DNA from: Planctomycetota bacterium
GTDB taxonomy: Bacteria > Planctomycetota > MHYJ01 > JACQXL01
Assembly (NCBI GenBank): GCA_016208805.1
Contig: JACQXL010000143.1
Location: forward strand, 1-5,306
Reading direction: 5' to 3'
Length of the DNA stretch: 5,306 nt
A program made the position numbers and the translations under genes. This document shows positions 1 through 5,306 of the stretch, piece after piece. Numbering within the stretch: position 1 is the first letter of the stretch; each line of letters begins with the position of its first letter. Below the pieces are notes generated by a model. The model saw only the letters and a program-made list of their open reading frames with translations, was not told the origin of the DNA and did not search any database.

Positions 1-891
1 TAATTCGCTACCGCTCAAACTGCCGGAGTATCGTTTTACACTCTGCCCCGCATCCCGTAATAAGAAGCGGGACTCCGCTGCGGCTCCGTAAGTGCGGGAT
101 GTCGCTTGGCTCCACAAGATAAGCGCAAGGGTTATGGGTATGACCATAATCAGATATGCGCCCAGAAAGATAGGATTGCCTAATGTGGAAGCAATACGGT
201 AACTGAAATCCGCATCCCAGGTCAGCGGGTCTGCTTTTAACTTCTGGCTGAGTCCATAAAGGCAAATTGGGATAGAAGTCAGGATGGCCGTCATTATTAT
301 ACGGTTAATCTGGGCCGGGGTTTTCAGGGATAGCAATGTGATAAAGAATATGATAAAATATGAAATGAGCGTATATGTCCCTTGAGCCCTCGAATAACTT
401 CCCCACCAACTCATATGCGGCGTGACCGAGATGATGGTAGAGAAGATATAACTCAACCCTAATAATGCAAAGATAATGACCAGCGGTGATTTAAGGATTG
501 GTCCCGACGCTACCTGCCCGACCGGCAGGCGGGCGGTCGGGACGGAGTTTATCCCGACACTCGTGTCGGGGCTGTGGCTCCGCCCCGCCGATAAGGGCGG
601 GACTCCGCTGCGGCTCCGCAGGACTGATTCCTGCTGGTGTGGTGATGAAGCGGTATTTTTCGGCTGCTCCAGCATTTTAATAATGAAGGCGACCAACATA
701 ATAATAGCGATAGAATGAATCAGGTTGGATTTATCCGGGTCAAAGACATTACCGGAATGAAAGTTGAAGAATAATGGCGCAGTTACCAGGGCGGCCAGCC
801 AGCAGGACTCAATTATCTTATCGCAGAATGCCGACAGGGAAAACCGGCTGGCTTTAGTCGTTGAAGAAGTGGTTTTCTTATCCTTTTTCAT
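1..891 (-). CDS. O-antigen ligase/polymerase-like membrane protein, C-terminus beyond window
   Basis: The frame is open from ATG at 891-889 to the left edge (297 residues, no stop). It is a polytopic inner-membrane protein, clearly paralogous to the upstream gene. Shared blocks include APLFFNF, VFDPDKSNLIHSI, the WGSYSRAQGTYTLISY block (about residues 162-177) and STLGNPIFLGAYL (about 235-247), the segment that precedes the Wzy_C domain of O-antigen ligases. The catalytic half (TQSRG and H-x-H-N motifs) lies outside the window. About six membrane segments are visible. Residues about 78-134 form a non-conserved linker between the second and third segments, roughly 44 residues longer than in the paralogue and built largely from palindromic repeats. 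A second repeat copy lies at about residues 272-282, in a loop. The start is 3 bp after the undamaged stop of the upstream gene, with no clear Shine-Dalgarno, so coupled translation is likely. The substrate, O-antigen or another glycan, cannot be told. Confidence 0.85.
   Translation of the reverse strand, partial: MKKDKKTTSSTTKASRFSLSAFCDKIIESCWLAALVTAPLFFNFHSGNVFDPDKSNLIHSIAIIMLVAFIIKMLEQPKNTASSPHQQESVLRSRSGVPPLSAGRSHSPDTSVGINSVPTARLPVGQVASGPILKSPLVIIFALLGLSYIFSTIISVTPHMSWWGSYSRAQGTYTLISYFIIFFITLLSLKTPAQINRIIMTAILTSIPICLYGLSQKLKADPLTWDADFSYRIASTLGNPIFLGAYLIMVIPITLALILWSQATSRTYGAAAESRFLLRDAGQSVKRYSGSLSGSEL
46..76 (-). repeat. Palindromic element family I, divergent copy
   Basis: On the minus strand it reads GGAGTCCCGC, then TTCTTAT and TACGGGATGCGGGG, matching the family order GGAG, TCCCGC, CTTAT, CGGGG with a degenerate right arm. 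It shares an exact 22-base run (67-88) with 597-618, which extends upstream of the core. CATCCCG (51-57) and CGGGATG (95-101) also form an inverted repeat around it. It encodes residues about 272-282 of the short ligase-like protein, after a membrane segment, in a different frame from the copy at 580-606. Confidence 0.6.
67..88. repeat. 22-bp exact direct repeat, copy 1
   Basis: Identical base for base to 597-618. Its centre is the small inverted repeat CCGC-T-GCGG. It forms the 5' flank plus left arm of palindromic element family I. Confidence 0.85.
501..570. repeat. Nested inverted repeats, palindromic element family II
   Basis: The unit TCCCGAC/GTCGGGA occurs four times in alternating orientation: GTCCCGAC 501-508, GTCGGGAC 536-543, TCCCGAC 552-558, and GTGTCGGG 563-570 paired with CCCGACAC 553-560. 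A further hairpin, CCTGCC (513-518) with GGCAGG (524-529), sits between the first two. The block encodes residues about 108-131 of the short ligase-like protein, in the enlarged linker, and adjoins a family I element. Confidence 0.8.
580..606 (-). repeat. Palindromic element family I, copy in ligase linker
   Basis: On the minus strand: GGAG, TCCCGCC, CTTATC, GGCGGGGCGG. The arms CCCGCC and GGCGGG (584-589 and 596-601) flank a 6-base loop. It is read as GVPPLSAGR at residues about 96-104 of the short ligase-like protein, the same frame as the copy at 3841-3868 (PPLMAGP). Confidence 0.8.
597..618. repeat. 22-bp exact direct repeat, copy 2
   Basis: Identical base for base to 67-88 in the same gene. 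Here it encodes SRSGVP-type residues, while copy 1 is read in another frame as GAAAESR. Confidence 0.85.
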
Positions 892-894
892 ATA

Positions 895-1020
895 TTATGG
901 TTTTTTGTCTTGCAGCCTTTTCAGGAAGTTTTCTACCTCTGTCTTCTTGTCCGGCGGCGCCAGTTCCAGGGCCTTACGACTGTGTTTGATGGCTTCATCC
1001 ATCTGGTGGAGTTTTTCATA
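895..1020 (-). pseudogene. Displaced 3' end of the TPR ligase-like gene (out-of-frame last TPR)
   Basis: From TAT at 1020-1018 this frame encodes YEKLHQMDEAIKHSRK, then KALELAPP and a charged closing helix ending at TAA 897-895: 41 residues with the spacing of TPR helices A and B. The main frame, after NYQHHHNLS, instead runs into a basic, tryptophan-rich tail with no TPR character. A canonical TPR needs L-G-x-x-Y, but only two bases separate the Leu codon (1025-1023) from this Tyr codon where nine are expected. A net loss of 7 bases therefore explains both the frame change and the short repeat. The restored stop places the next gene 3 bp downstream, as expected for an operon. It may be a real mutation or an assembly error. 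Confidence 0.8.
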
Positions 1021-3713
1021 GAGAGATTATGATGATGCTGGTAGTTTTTTGGCTCCATTCGGAGTAGTGCGTAATTAATCCGGATGGACTCCTGATATTG
1101 TTCGGCATTAAAATATTCCTCGCCTAACTTTGATAGTTGGTTGCGGGCGGGTTTAATATTGAGTTGAAATGCCTTTTCGTATGCCTCAATCATTTCAGCC
1201 ATTTGGTTGGTCTGGCGATACGCATTGCCCAACTGATAATATATTTCACCCAGTTGGCTGTCCAGTTTCAGGGCATATAGATACTGAACAATCGCATTCT
1301 GATAATCGCCTTTCTGGATATATACATCAGCAGTATCGCGATAGACCTGCGGGTTCAGGGGGGTTACCCGAGCGAGTTCCTGATAATATTTCAGCGCCGT
1401 ATCAAACCGCTCGTTTCGCTGGACCGGATTATCTTTAATAGTATTAGCCCATTCCGTATGGAATTTACCGAGATTGGAGATATGAAAAGGGTTGAGCGGA
1501 TTGACGGTTCTGGTCTCTGCAAGAGTTTTTACCGCATTCTGATAATCGCCTTTCGCCTTATAAGTTCGTGCCAGGGCGGCATAATAATAGTCAGTCTGAG
1601 GCGAGATAGTAACGGCGCGTTGGTAACTTGACAGGGCTTCGTCGTAGCGGTTGGCCTTCTCAAAGTTATCGCCTTCCCGGCAGAACATATCCGCATACGC
1701 CTCCTTGAGATTGGTTTGATAAATAAATATCAGGTAAACCGGGATTGATAGAAGCAAGGTAATTACCGGTAATACACGAGGTTTGAGATTTAGTGGTTTT
1801 TCCGCTGGTATCAAGCCCGCTAATACTGCCAACAACAGGGCAACCCAGATATAGACAAGATTTAACAAGGATGGTAAGGAAGTTTGCCCGGTGAGTATAT
1901 TGGTATGGAGCAGATAGAAAACCAGGCCGCAAAACCCGCTGATGCCCAGATAGAGCAAGTAATAATTAAAATAATGGGCGAAACTCTGGAAACGGTATCT
2001 CAGGATAACGACGACACCAACAAACAGCCAGATACCAGCCAGGATGTAATAGAACGGCGTCGGTACCTGGCCGGTCAGGATGTGCTTTTTCTTGAGCAGT
2101 TCAAAGATGAATAATGAGATAATCAGACCGCCCAACAGGGCATATAATGAAAGAGAGGATACAGACCGGTCAGCAGGTTCGGCGGTTTTCGTAATCGGCT
2201 TGTCCGTCTGGGCGGTCGGAACGGGCCGGCATGCCAGCACCGTAATCAGGGCGGTAAATACCCAGAATAATAACCGGGTGGAAGTTACGCCGATACCAAA
2301 CTGCAGTTCGGCAAAGTGGGCCAGCACCGCCGAGCATAAAGCAATTGACAGCAGTCCCCATTTAGCGTTCGCAGTTGATAATTGGTTTTTTGAGGTAGTA
2401 ACCAGATAGATGCCCCAACTGGTAATCAATCCGAATGGGATACCGATACCCAGGAATGTCAATTCACCGCTAATCAGTATGGGCAAGAATATGCCGGCCA
2501 ATAATCCGGCTATTGAATACAGGATAAATGTGTTGGCCGGTCTGATGATACCTGCATACCTGAACCCGTAATACACGGCCATAGCAATGATGGCCAGATA
2601 GGCCAGCAGTCCGAAGATTCCTCCGGTAATCAGCACATCAAAGGTATCGTTATGCGAGTGGTCCGGGATGACCACCGGTCCTTCAAACCGGGCGAATTCT
2701 GACGGCGTATGCCGGTGATAGAGCGGGAAGAGTGATTCTAATCCATATCCGAAGAAGAGTCGGAGCGGTTTATCCTTCAGGATATCAACCGCGCCTTGCC
2801 AGATGAGGAGCCGGACCTTGCCGCTGCCTGATTGGGTTTCCACCACATCGCCCAGCCGGCCGAAATGTGATTTGATAGATGCCAACGGCGATTTAGGGAT
2901 GTTCAACAGAATAAAAAATACTACGGTTAGGATAGCCACGGCAATGGTTGAGCCCAAAAGCCATCTGATTTTCTGTGTGACGGCATACAGGATGGTAAAA
3001 AACGATAGTCCGACAATCAGGCCGATGAACGGACCACGGCTTTGGGTAAAGAGCAGACACATCGTCAGGGCAATGGTAACCACTGTATAGATGATGCTGT
3101 TGGGAATATCGTTTTGCCTGACAGCGTGTATCAGCCGGTAAAGCGCCAGCGGGATAACCATCATTAAATATGCTCCGGCAAATATCGGGCCGCCCAGTGT
3201 CGTGGTGACACGCTCCTTAACTCCTGATGCCCAGCCGACTACATCCACATTAAAATGCTGAAAGATGCCGTAAATACTTACGGCCAGACCGGCCAAGATA
3301 ACAATCGTAATCAATCGCTCTATTTGTTCCGACTTGCGGAGGTCGGCCATAACCAGATAAAAGATAATCAGGTAACTGGCCAGCGTATAAAGCCCTTCTT
3401 CCCGGAGATAATACCCCCAGAATGCGTAATACGGCGCAATGGATAGGAATGATGAAATGAGATAAATTAGTCCAAATGCGCCGACCAGCCCAGCCCTTCT
3501 GGCCAGAAGGGCTGGGTCTTTAGGGGTGGCCAGCGCCCTAATAAAGTATGACAGAAGCATCAATAACGTGATGGAACGCAATAAATATATCTTATCGGCC
3601 TCAAAGACCCGGTTGGAATACTGGTTAAAAAAGACCGGTACGATAATCAAACTGATAAGCCAGCCGGCTTCAATCAAGCGGGTAGTTGATAATATAATAA
3701 GTCTATGAAACAT
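933..3713 (-). CDS. O-antigen ligase/polymerase-like protein with C-terminal TPR domain, frameshifted near 3' end
   Basis: As read, 926 residues. The first 670 or so hold about 19 hydrophobic segments with Wzy_C superfamily landmarks: TTTLGGPIFAGAYL (about 171-184), TQSRGPFIG (from T223) and DHSHNDTFDVL with H352, H354 and N355. The membrane-embedded SRG Arg and the periplasmic His are typical of enzymes that ligate or polymerise undecaprenyl-linked glycans. The stretch HFAELQFGIG is also typical of this branch. From about residue 672, six TPR units and the start of a seventh follow, presumably a periplasmic protein-protein platform. The motif Asn usual in LGNP is Gly175 here; the paralogue keeps Asn. 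A perfect palindrome encodes P67-G75 between membrane segments 2 and 3. The last 28 residues (from M899) are out of frame. The intended reading continues in the next frame to TAA at 895-897, giving about 940 residues. The function is known only at superfamily level. Confidence 0.9.
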   Translation of the reverse strand: MFHRLIILSTTRLIEAGWLISLIIVPVFFNQYSNRVFEADKIYLLRSITLLMLLSYFIRALATPKDPALLARRAGLVGAFGLIYLISSFLSIAPYYAFWGYYLREEGLYTLASYLIIFYLVMADLRKSEQIERLITIVILAGLAVSIYGIFQHFNVDVVGWASGVKERVTTTLGGPIFAGAYLMMVIPLALYRLIHAVRQNDIPNSIIYTVVTIALTMCLLFTQSRGPFIGLIVGLSFFTILYAVTQKIRWLLGSTIAVAILTVVFFILLNIPKSPLASIKSHFGRLGDVVETQSGSGKVRLLIWQGAVDILKDKPLRLFFGYGLESLFPLYHRHTPSEFARFEGPVVIPDHSHNDTFDVLITGGIFGLLAYLAIIAMAVYYGFRYAGIIRPANTFILYSIAGLLAGIFLPILISGELTFLGIGIPFGLITSWGIYLVTTSKNQLSTANAKWGLLSIALCSAVLAHFAELQFGIGVTSTRLLFWVFTALITVLACRPVPTAQTDKPITKTAEPADRSVSSLSLYALLGGLIISLFIFELLKKKHILTGQVPTPFYYILAGIWLFVGVVVILRYRFQSFAHYFNYYLLYLGISGFCGLVFYLLHTNILTGQTSLPSLLNLVYIWVALLLAVLAGLIPAEKPLNLKPRVLPVITLLLSIPVYLIFIYQTNLKEAYADMFCREGDNFEKANRYDEALSSYQRAVTISPQTDYYYAALARTYKAKGDYQNAVKTLAETRTVNPLNPFHISNLGKFHTEWANTIKDNPVQRNERFDTALKYYQELARVTPLNPQVYRDTADVYIQKGDYQNAIVQYLYALKLDSQLGEIYYQLGNAYRQTNQMAEMIEAYEKAFQLNIKPARNQLSKLGEEYFNAEQYQESIRINYALLRMEPKNYQHHHNLSMKNSTRWMKPSNTVVRPWNWRRRTRRQR
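2210..2225. repeat. Possible degenerate family II fragment
   Basis: The bases gggcggtcggaacggg match 531-546 at 14 of 16 positions. In both genes the stretch is read in the same frame, giving V-P-T-A. Here it lies in a hydrophilic linker of the long ligase-like protein after a membrane segment. It is short enough to be chance. Confidence 0.3.
3489..3516. repeat. Perfect 28-bp palindrome, family III
   Basis: CCCAGCCCTTCTGG is followed directly by its exact reverse complement, with no loop. On the minus strand nine whole codons within it encode PALLARRAG (residues 67-75), the short linker between membrane segments 2 and 3 of the long ligase-like protein. This is the same structural position that holds the large repeat-built linker in the paralogue. 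Confidence 0.9.
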
Positions 3714-3714
3714 C

Positions 3715-3743
3715 TTGACACTTACTTATATTCTTGCTATTAA
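3715..3743 (+). promoter_or_regulatory. Predicted sigma70-type promoter for the two beta-barrel genes
   Basis: A perfect -35 TTGACA lies at 3715-3720. A 17-base spacer is followed by TATTAA at 3738-3743 (4 of 6 consensus positions), preceded by TG-C at 3735-3737, which is an extended -10. Transcription would begin near 3750, leaving about 8 bases before ATG 3758. The -35 starts 2 bases from the start codon of the divergent ligase gene (3713), so the two promoters must overlap or compete. No equally good promoter was found for the minus strand in this gap. Confidence 0.65.
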
Positions 3744-3757
3744 CAAATCCATACCAA

Positions 3758-4675
3758 ATGTCAATAAAGACTCACATTATGGTGGCGCTGGTGGTTTTAC
3801 TTACAGGCAGTATTAGCGCCGAACAACCGTCCGTATCGGTGGAGATCCCGCCACTTATGGCGGGGCCGACCGGTATAGATGACAAACCCGCACAACTCAT
3901 CAATGTTATCAGCATCAGCACCGGCATAGAGCGGCTGAACTATAAAGAGTCCGAACCGGATACCCAGACCTTTTCCGATGCCGAGGTGCTTAATTATGTG
4001 ACGATGTTTGATGCATTTCAGGAATACGAATCGGTCCTGATTGGGTTTAAAGGTGTGATACCGTCTTCTAACGGCGCTGATACTGAAAGTTGGGACTACG
4101 GCGGTATTAAACCGTACCAATTAAATACATTAAAATACGGCTGGATGAGGATTGACGGCTATCTGGGTTACCGGTTTGATGAAGATGTGTTTAGCGGCTC
4201 GGGCATCTGGTATGGCGGTCTGCGCTATGCCGATGCCAAACAGGCCAGATACGATTTTTACGTCTCCGGTGTTTACCAGAATATTACCGAGGTGACGGAG
4301 CGTATCAAATCGTATTCGTTCCTGCTGGGCTATAAAGGCAATGTTGACTTGGTGGCCGATAAACAGGCGGCCAAACCGGTTCTCAAGGGATTCTACGGAG
4401 TAGAAGGCGCACTGCCGATTTACAACAAAGTAACCAATTCCAGGATTCCTGAAATCACCTTCCACGAAACGCTCGGCTATAGCATAGATGTAAAGGCATC
4501 GCTGGAATATTTGCCCTTCGGCGATACGGTGGCGGTAAATCTGGGGTTTTATGGCGGGATTCTTTACTGGGCCGGCAGTGACTGGGAGACTACTTCATCA
4601 GGCGGCAAGGCCAAATGGCCTGAAAATAAGACAATCTATTCGGGCGGTAATCTGGGATTGGTGGTAACTTTTTAA
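3758..4675 (+). CDS. Predicted outer-membrane beta-barrel protein (first of two paralogues)
   Basis: A 305-residue protein from ATG 3758. It has a signal peptide (MSIKTHIMVALVVLLTG, then SISA with likely cleavage after A21, before EQ) and no later hydrophobic helix. The mature part alternates polar and hydrophobic or aromatic residues and is rich in Gly and Tyr (GYLGYRF, IWYGGLRYA, RYDFYVSGVYQ, SYSFLLGYKG, LGFYGGILYW). It ends GGNLGLVVTF: a terminal Phe with hydrophobic residues at alternate positions before it, the signal recognised by the BAM machinery. The family is not recognised and no transport or enzymatic role can be given. An upstream in-frame TTG (3734) would extend it by 8 residues but overlaps the predicted -10 box and spoils the signal-peptide start. 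ATG 3779 would remove the positively charged n-region. Residues 28-37 are encoded by a palindromic element absent from the paralogue at this place. The next gene follows after 6 bp. Confidence 0.85.
   Translation: MSIKTHIMVALVVLLTGSISAEQPSVSVEIPPLMAGPTGIDDKPAQLINVISISTGIERLNYKESEPDTQTFSDAEVLNYVTMFDAFQEYESVLIGFKGVIPSSNGADTESWDYGGIKPYQLNTLKYGWMRIDGYLGYRFDEDVFSGSGIWYGGLRYADAKQARYDFYVSGVYQNITEVTERIKSYSFLLGYKGNVDLVADKQAAKPVLKGFYGVEGALPIYNKVTNSRIPEITFHETLGYSIDVKASLEYLPFGDTVAVNLGFYGGILYWAGSDWETTSSGGKAKWPENKTIYSGGNLGLVVTF
3841..3868 (+). repeat. Palindromic element family I, copy in first barrel gene
   Basis: GGAG-A-TCCCGCC-A-CTTAT-GGCGGGGCCG, 26 of 28 bases identical to 5108-5135. The arms are CCCGCC 3847-3852 and GGCGGG 3859-3864. 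It encodes residues 28-37, just after the signal-peptide cleavage site, where the paralogue is about 8 residues shorter. Confidence 0.85.
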
Positions 4676-4681
4676 CCTGAT

Positions 4682-5306
4682 ATGAAACTAACAATTTATC
4701 CCTTTATCGCTATCAGTTTATTATCATCTGCTTGGCTTAACGCCGAGCCACCCCAACGACTTCAGCCCATACCTATTGAAGAGCCCGGCCCGGGATTCAT
4801 TAATTTCATCAACATAACCAACGGCATTGAACGGCTTAACTACCAAACCATTGAGCCGGATACGGAGAAATCATCCGAGGCGGAAGTCCTTAATTATGTA
4901 ACCAGATTTGACGGCTTCCAGGAATACGAGTCGGTTCTGACCGGTATCAAAGGCGTATTGCCATATTCCTTAAACCAGTCCACAGAGAAGGAAGATTATG
5001 CCAACCAGGAAAATTACCGGATAAATAAACTAAAATATAACTGGATAAGGGTTGACGGTTATTTAGGTTATCGGTTTGATGAAGATACGACATCAGAGCC
5101 GGCCGGCGGAGGTCCCGCCGCTTATGGCGGGGCCGTCTGGTATGTCGGACTGCGCTATGCCGAAGTCAAGCAGTCCCGATATGATTTTTATGTAGATGGG
5201 GTTGCCCAGCCGCCCACCCAAGTAACCGAACGAATTAAATCGTATTCGCTGCTGATTGGTTACCGGGGCAGTGCCGATCTGGTTTACAATGTCCAGAAGG
5301 GCTGGA
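4682..5306 (+). CDS. Predicted outer-membrane beta-barrel protein (second paralogue), C-terminus beyond window
   Basis: The frame is open from ATG 4682 to the right edge (208 residues, no stop). The signal peptide is MKLTIYPFIAISLLSSAWLNA, probably cleaved after A21 before EPP, the same place as in the preceding gene. The mature part is roughly 55-60% identical by eye to that protein: GIERLNY, EAEVLNYVTRFDGFQEYESV, DGYLGYRFDED, GLRYAEVKQ, RYDFYV and VTERIKSYS are shared. It arose by tandem duplication and lies 6 bp behind its partner, so the two are probably cotranscribed from the promoter at 3715. Residues about 139-151 (SEPAGGGPAAYGG region) are about 10 residues absent from the first copy and coincide with a palindromic element. 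The last visible residues, VQKGW, are encoded by a half-copy of another palindrome found in the long ligase gene. The C-terminal strand and beta-signal are not visible. Confidence 0.85.
   Translation, partial: MKLTIYPFIAISLLSSAWLNAEPPQRLQPIPIEEPGPGFINFINITNGIERLNYQTIEPDTEKSSEAEVLNYVTRFDGFQEYESVLTGIKGVLPYSLNQSTEKEDYANQENYRINKLKYNWIRVDGYLGYRFDEDTTSEPAGGGPAAYGGAVWYVGLRYAEVKQSRYDFYVDGVAQPPTQVTERIKSYSLLIGYRGSADLVYNVQKGW
5108..5135 (+). repeat. Palindromic element family I, copy in second barrel gene
   Basis: GGAG-G-TCCCGCC-G-CTTAT-GGCGGGGCCG. The arms are CCCGCC 5114-5119 and GGCGGG 5126-5131. The upstream GAGCCGGCCGGC (from 5096) resembles the GAGCCGCAGC that flanks the copies in the short ligase gene. 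It encodes GGPAAYGGA in a different frame from the copy in the first barrel gene, in a loop where that paralogue has about 10 fewer residues. Confidence 0.85.
5293..5305. repeat. Half-copy of family III palindrome at window edge
   Basis: CCAGAAGGGCTGG is identical to 3503-3515, the right half of the perfect palindrome. The bases before it do not supply the left half. It lies where the second barrel protein departs from its paralogue (VQKGW against DKQAAKP). Whether more repeat follows cannot be seen. Confidence 0.55.

Noticed and set aside
8..265. 85-residue minus-strand open frame
   Set aside because: It overlaps the ligase-like gene, whose frame shows clear homology to the paralogue; the open frame shows none.
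501..601. Intrinsic terminators formed by the GC-rich hairpins
   Set aside because: They lie in the middle of an open gene and no run of T follows any stem on either strand.
46..618. CRISPR array
   Set aside because: The repeats are few, unevenly spaced, translated and palindromic without unique spacers of constant size.
476..718. Plus-strand open frames opposite the repeat-rich linker
   Set aside because: They are antisense shadows kept open by GC-rich palindromes; no start signal or recognisable domain.
1017..1022. Programmed -1 ribosomal frameshift at the run G-AAA-AAC near the end of the TPR domain
   Set aside because: The heptamer lacks three identical bases at its start. A slip there would still give a TPR two residues short, so a deletion explains the data better.
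3734..3757. TTG start codon for the first barrel protein
   Set aside because: It lies within the predicted -10 region, would add 8 residues ahead of a good signal peptide, and has no ribosome binding site.
3714..3757. Minus-strand promoter for the ligase genes (TATAAG with TTGGTA)
   Set aside because: The spacing is 21 bases and the -35 match is weak; not strong enough to annotate.
3797..4465. Two minus-strand open frames of 107 and 111 residues opposite the first barrel gene
   Set aside because: They are antisense to a gene with a signal peptide, a beta-signal and a paralogue, and show no protein features of their own.

Overview
The window is almost wholly coding. It comes from a Gram-negative (diderm) bacterium of moderate G+C, probably uncultured. 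The diderm call rests on two predicted secreted outer-membrane beta-barrel proteins, one with a textbook C-terminal beta-signal, and on two large polytopic proteins of the O-antigen ligase/polymerase (Wzy_C) superfamily. Ligase-like proteins with C-terminal TPR domains are common in Planctomycetota, Omnitrophota and related candidate lineages, but the lineage cannot be fixed from this sequence.

Layout: two tandem gene pairs diverge from a 44-bp intergenic gap at 3714-3757. Leftward (minus strand) lies a long ligase-like gene with a TPR domain (3713 down to 933, with a frameshift near its 3' end; the undamaged stop is at 895-897). Three bases further on starts a second, paralogous ligase-like gene (891 to the left edge, incomplete). 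Rightward (plus strand) lies a beta-barrel gene (3758-4675) and, 6 bp later, its paralogue (4682 to the right edge, incomplete). The gap holds a near-consensus sigma70-type promoter for the rightward pair. Its position implies a very short leader and rules out the upstream TTG as a start codon.

The most notable signal is a set of short GC-rich palindromic elements inside the coding sequences. One family (about 28 bp, GGAG-N-TCCCGCC-N-CTTAT-N-GGCGGGGC) occurs four times, in three of the four genes. It always lies in the coding direction, is used in more than one frame, and always falls in a variable loop, linker or segment just after the signal peptide. Comparing the two barrel paralogues shows each carrying the element, as 8-10 extra residues, where the other lacks it. 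A second palindrome family lies in the same linker of the short ligase gene. A perfect 28-bp palindrome of a third family sits at the equivalent linker of the long ligase gene, and a half-copy lies at the right edge. This looks like in-frame, protein-coding spread of palindromic elements, comparable in kind to Rickettsia palindromic elements.

The joint role of the genes is inferred only: envelope glycan ligation or polymerisation on one side and outer-membrane proteins of unknown function on the other. No RNA genes, CRISPR arrays, transposases or integrases were seen.
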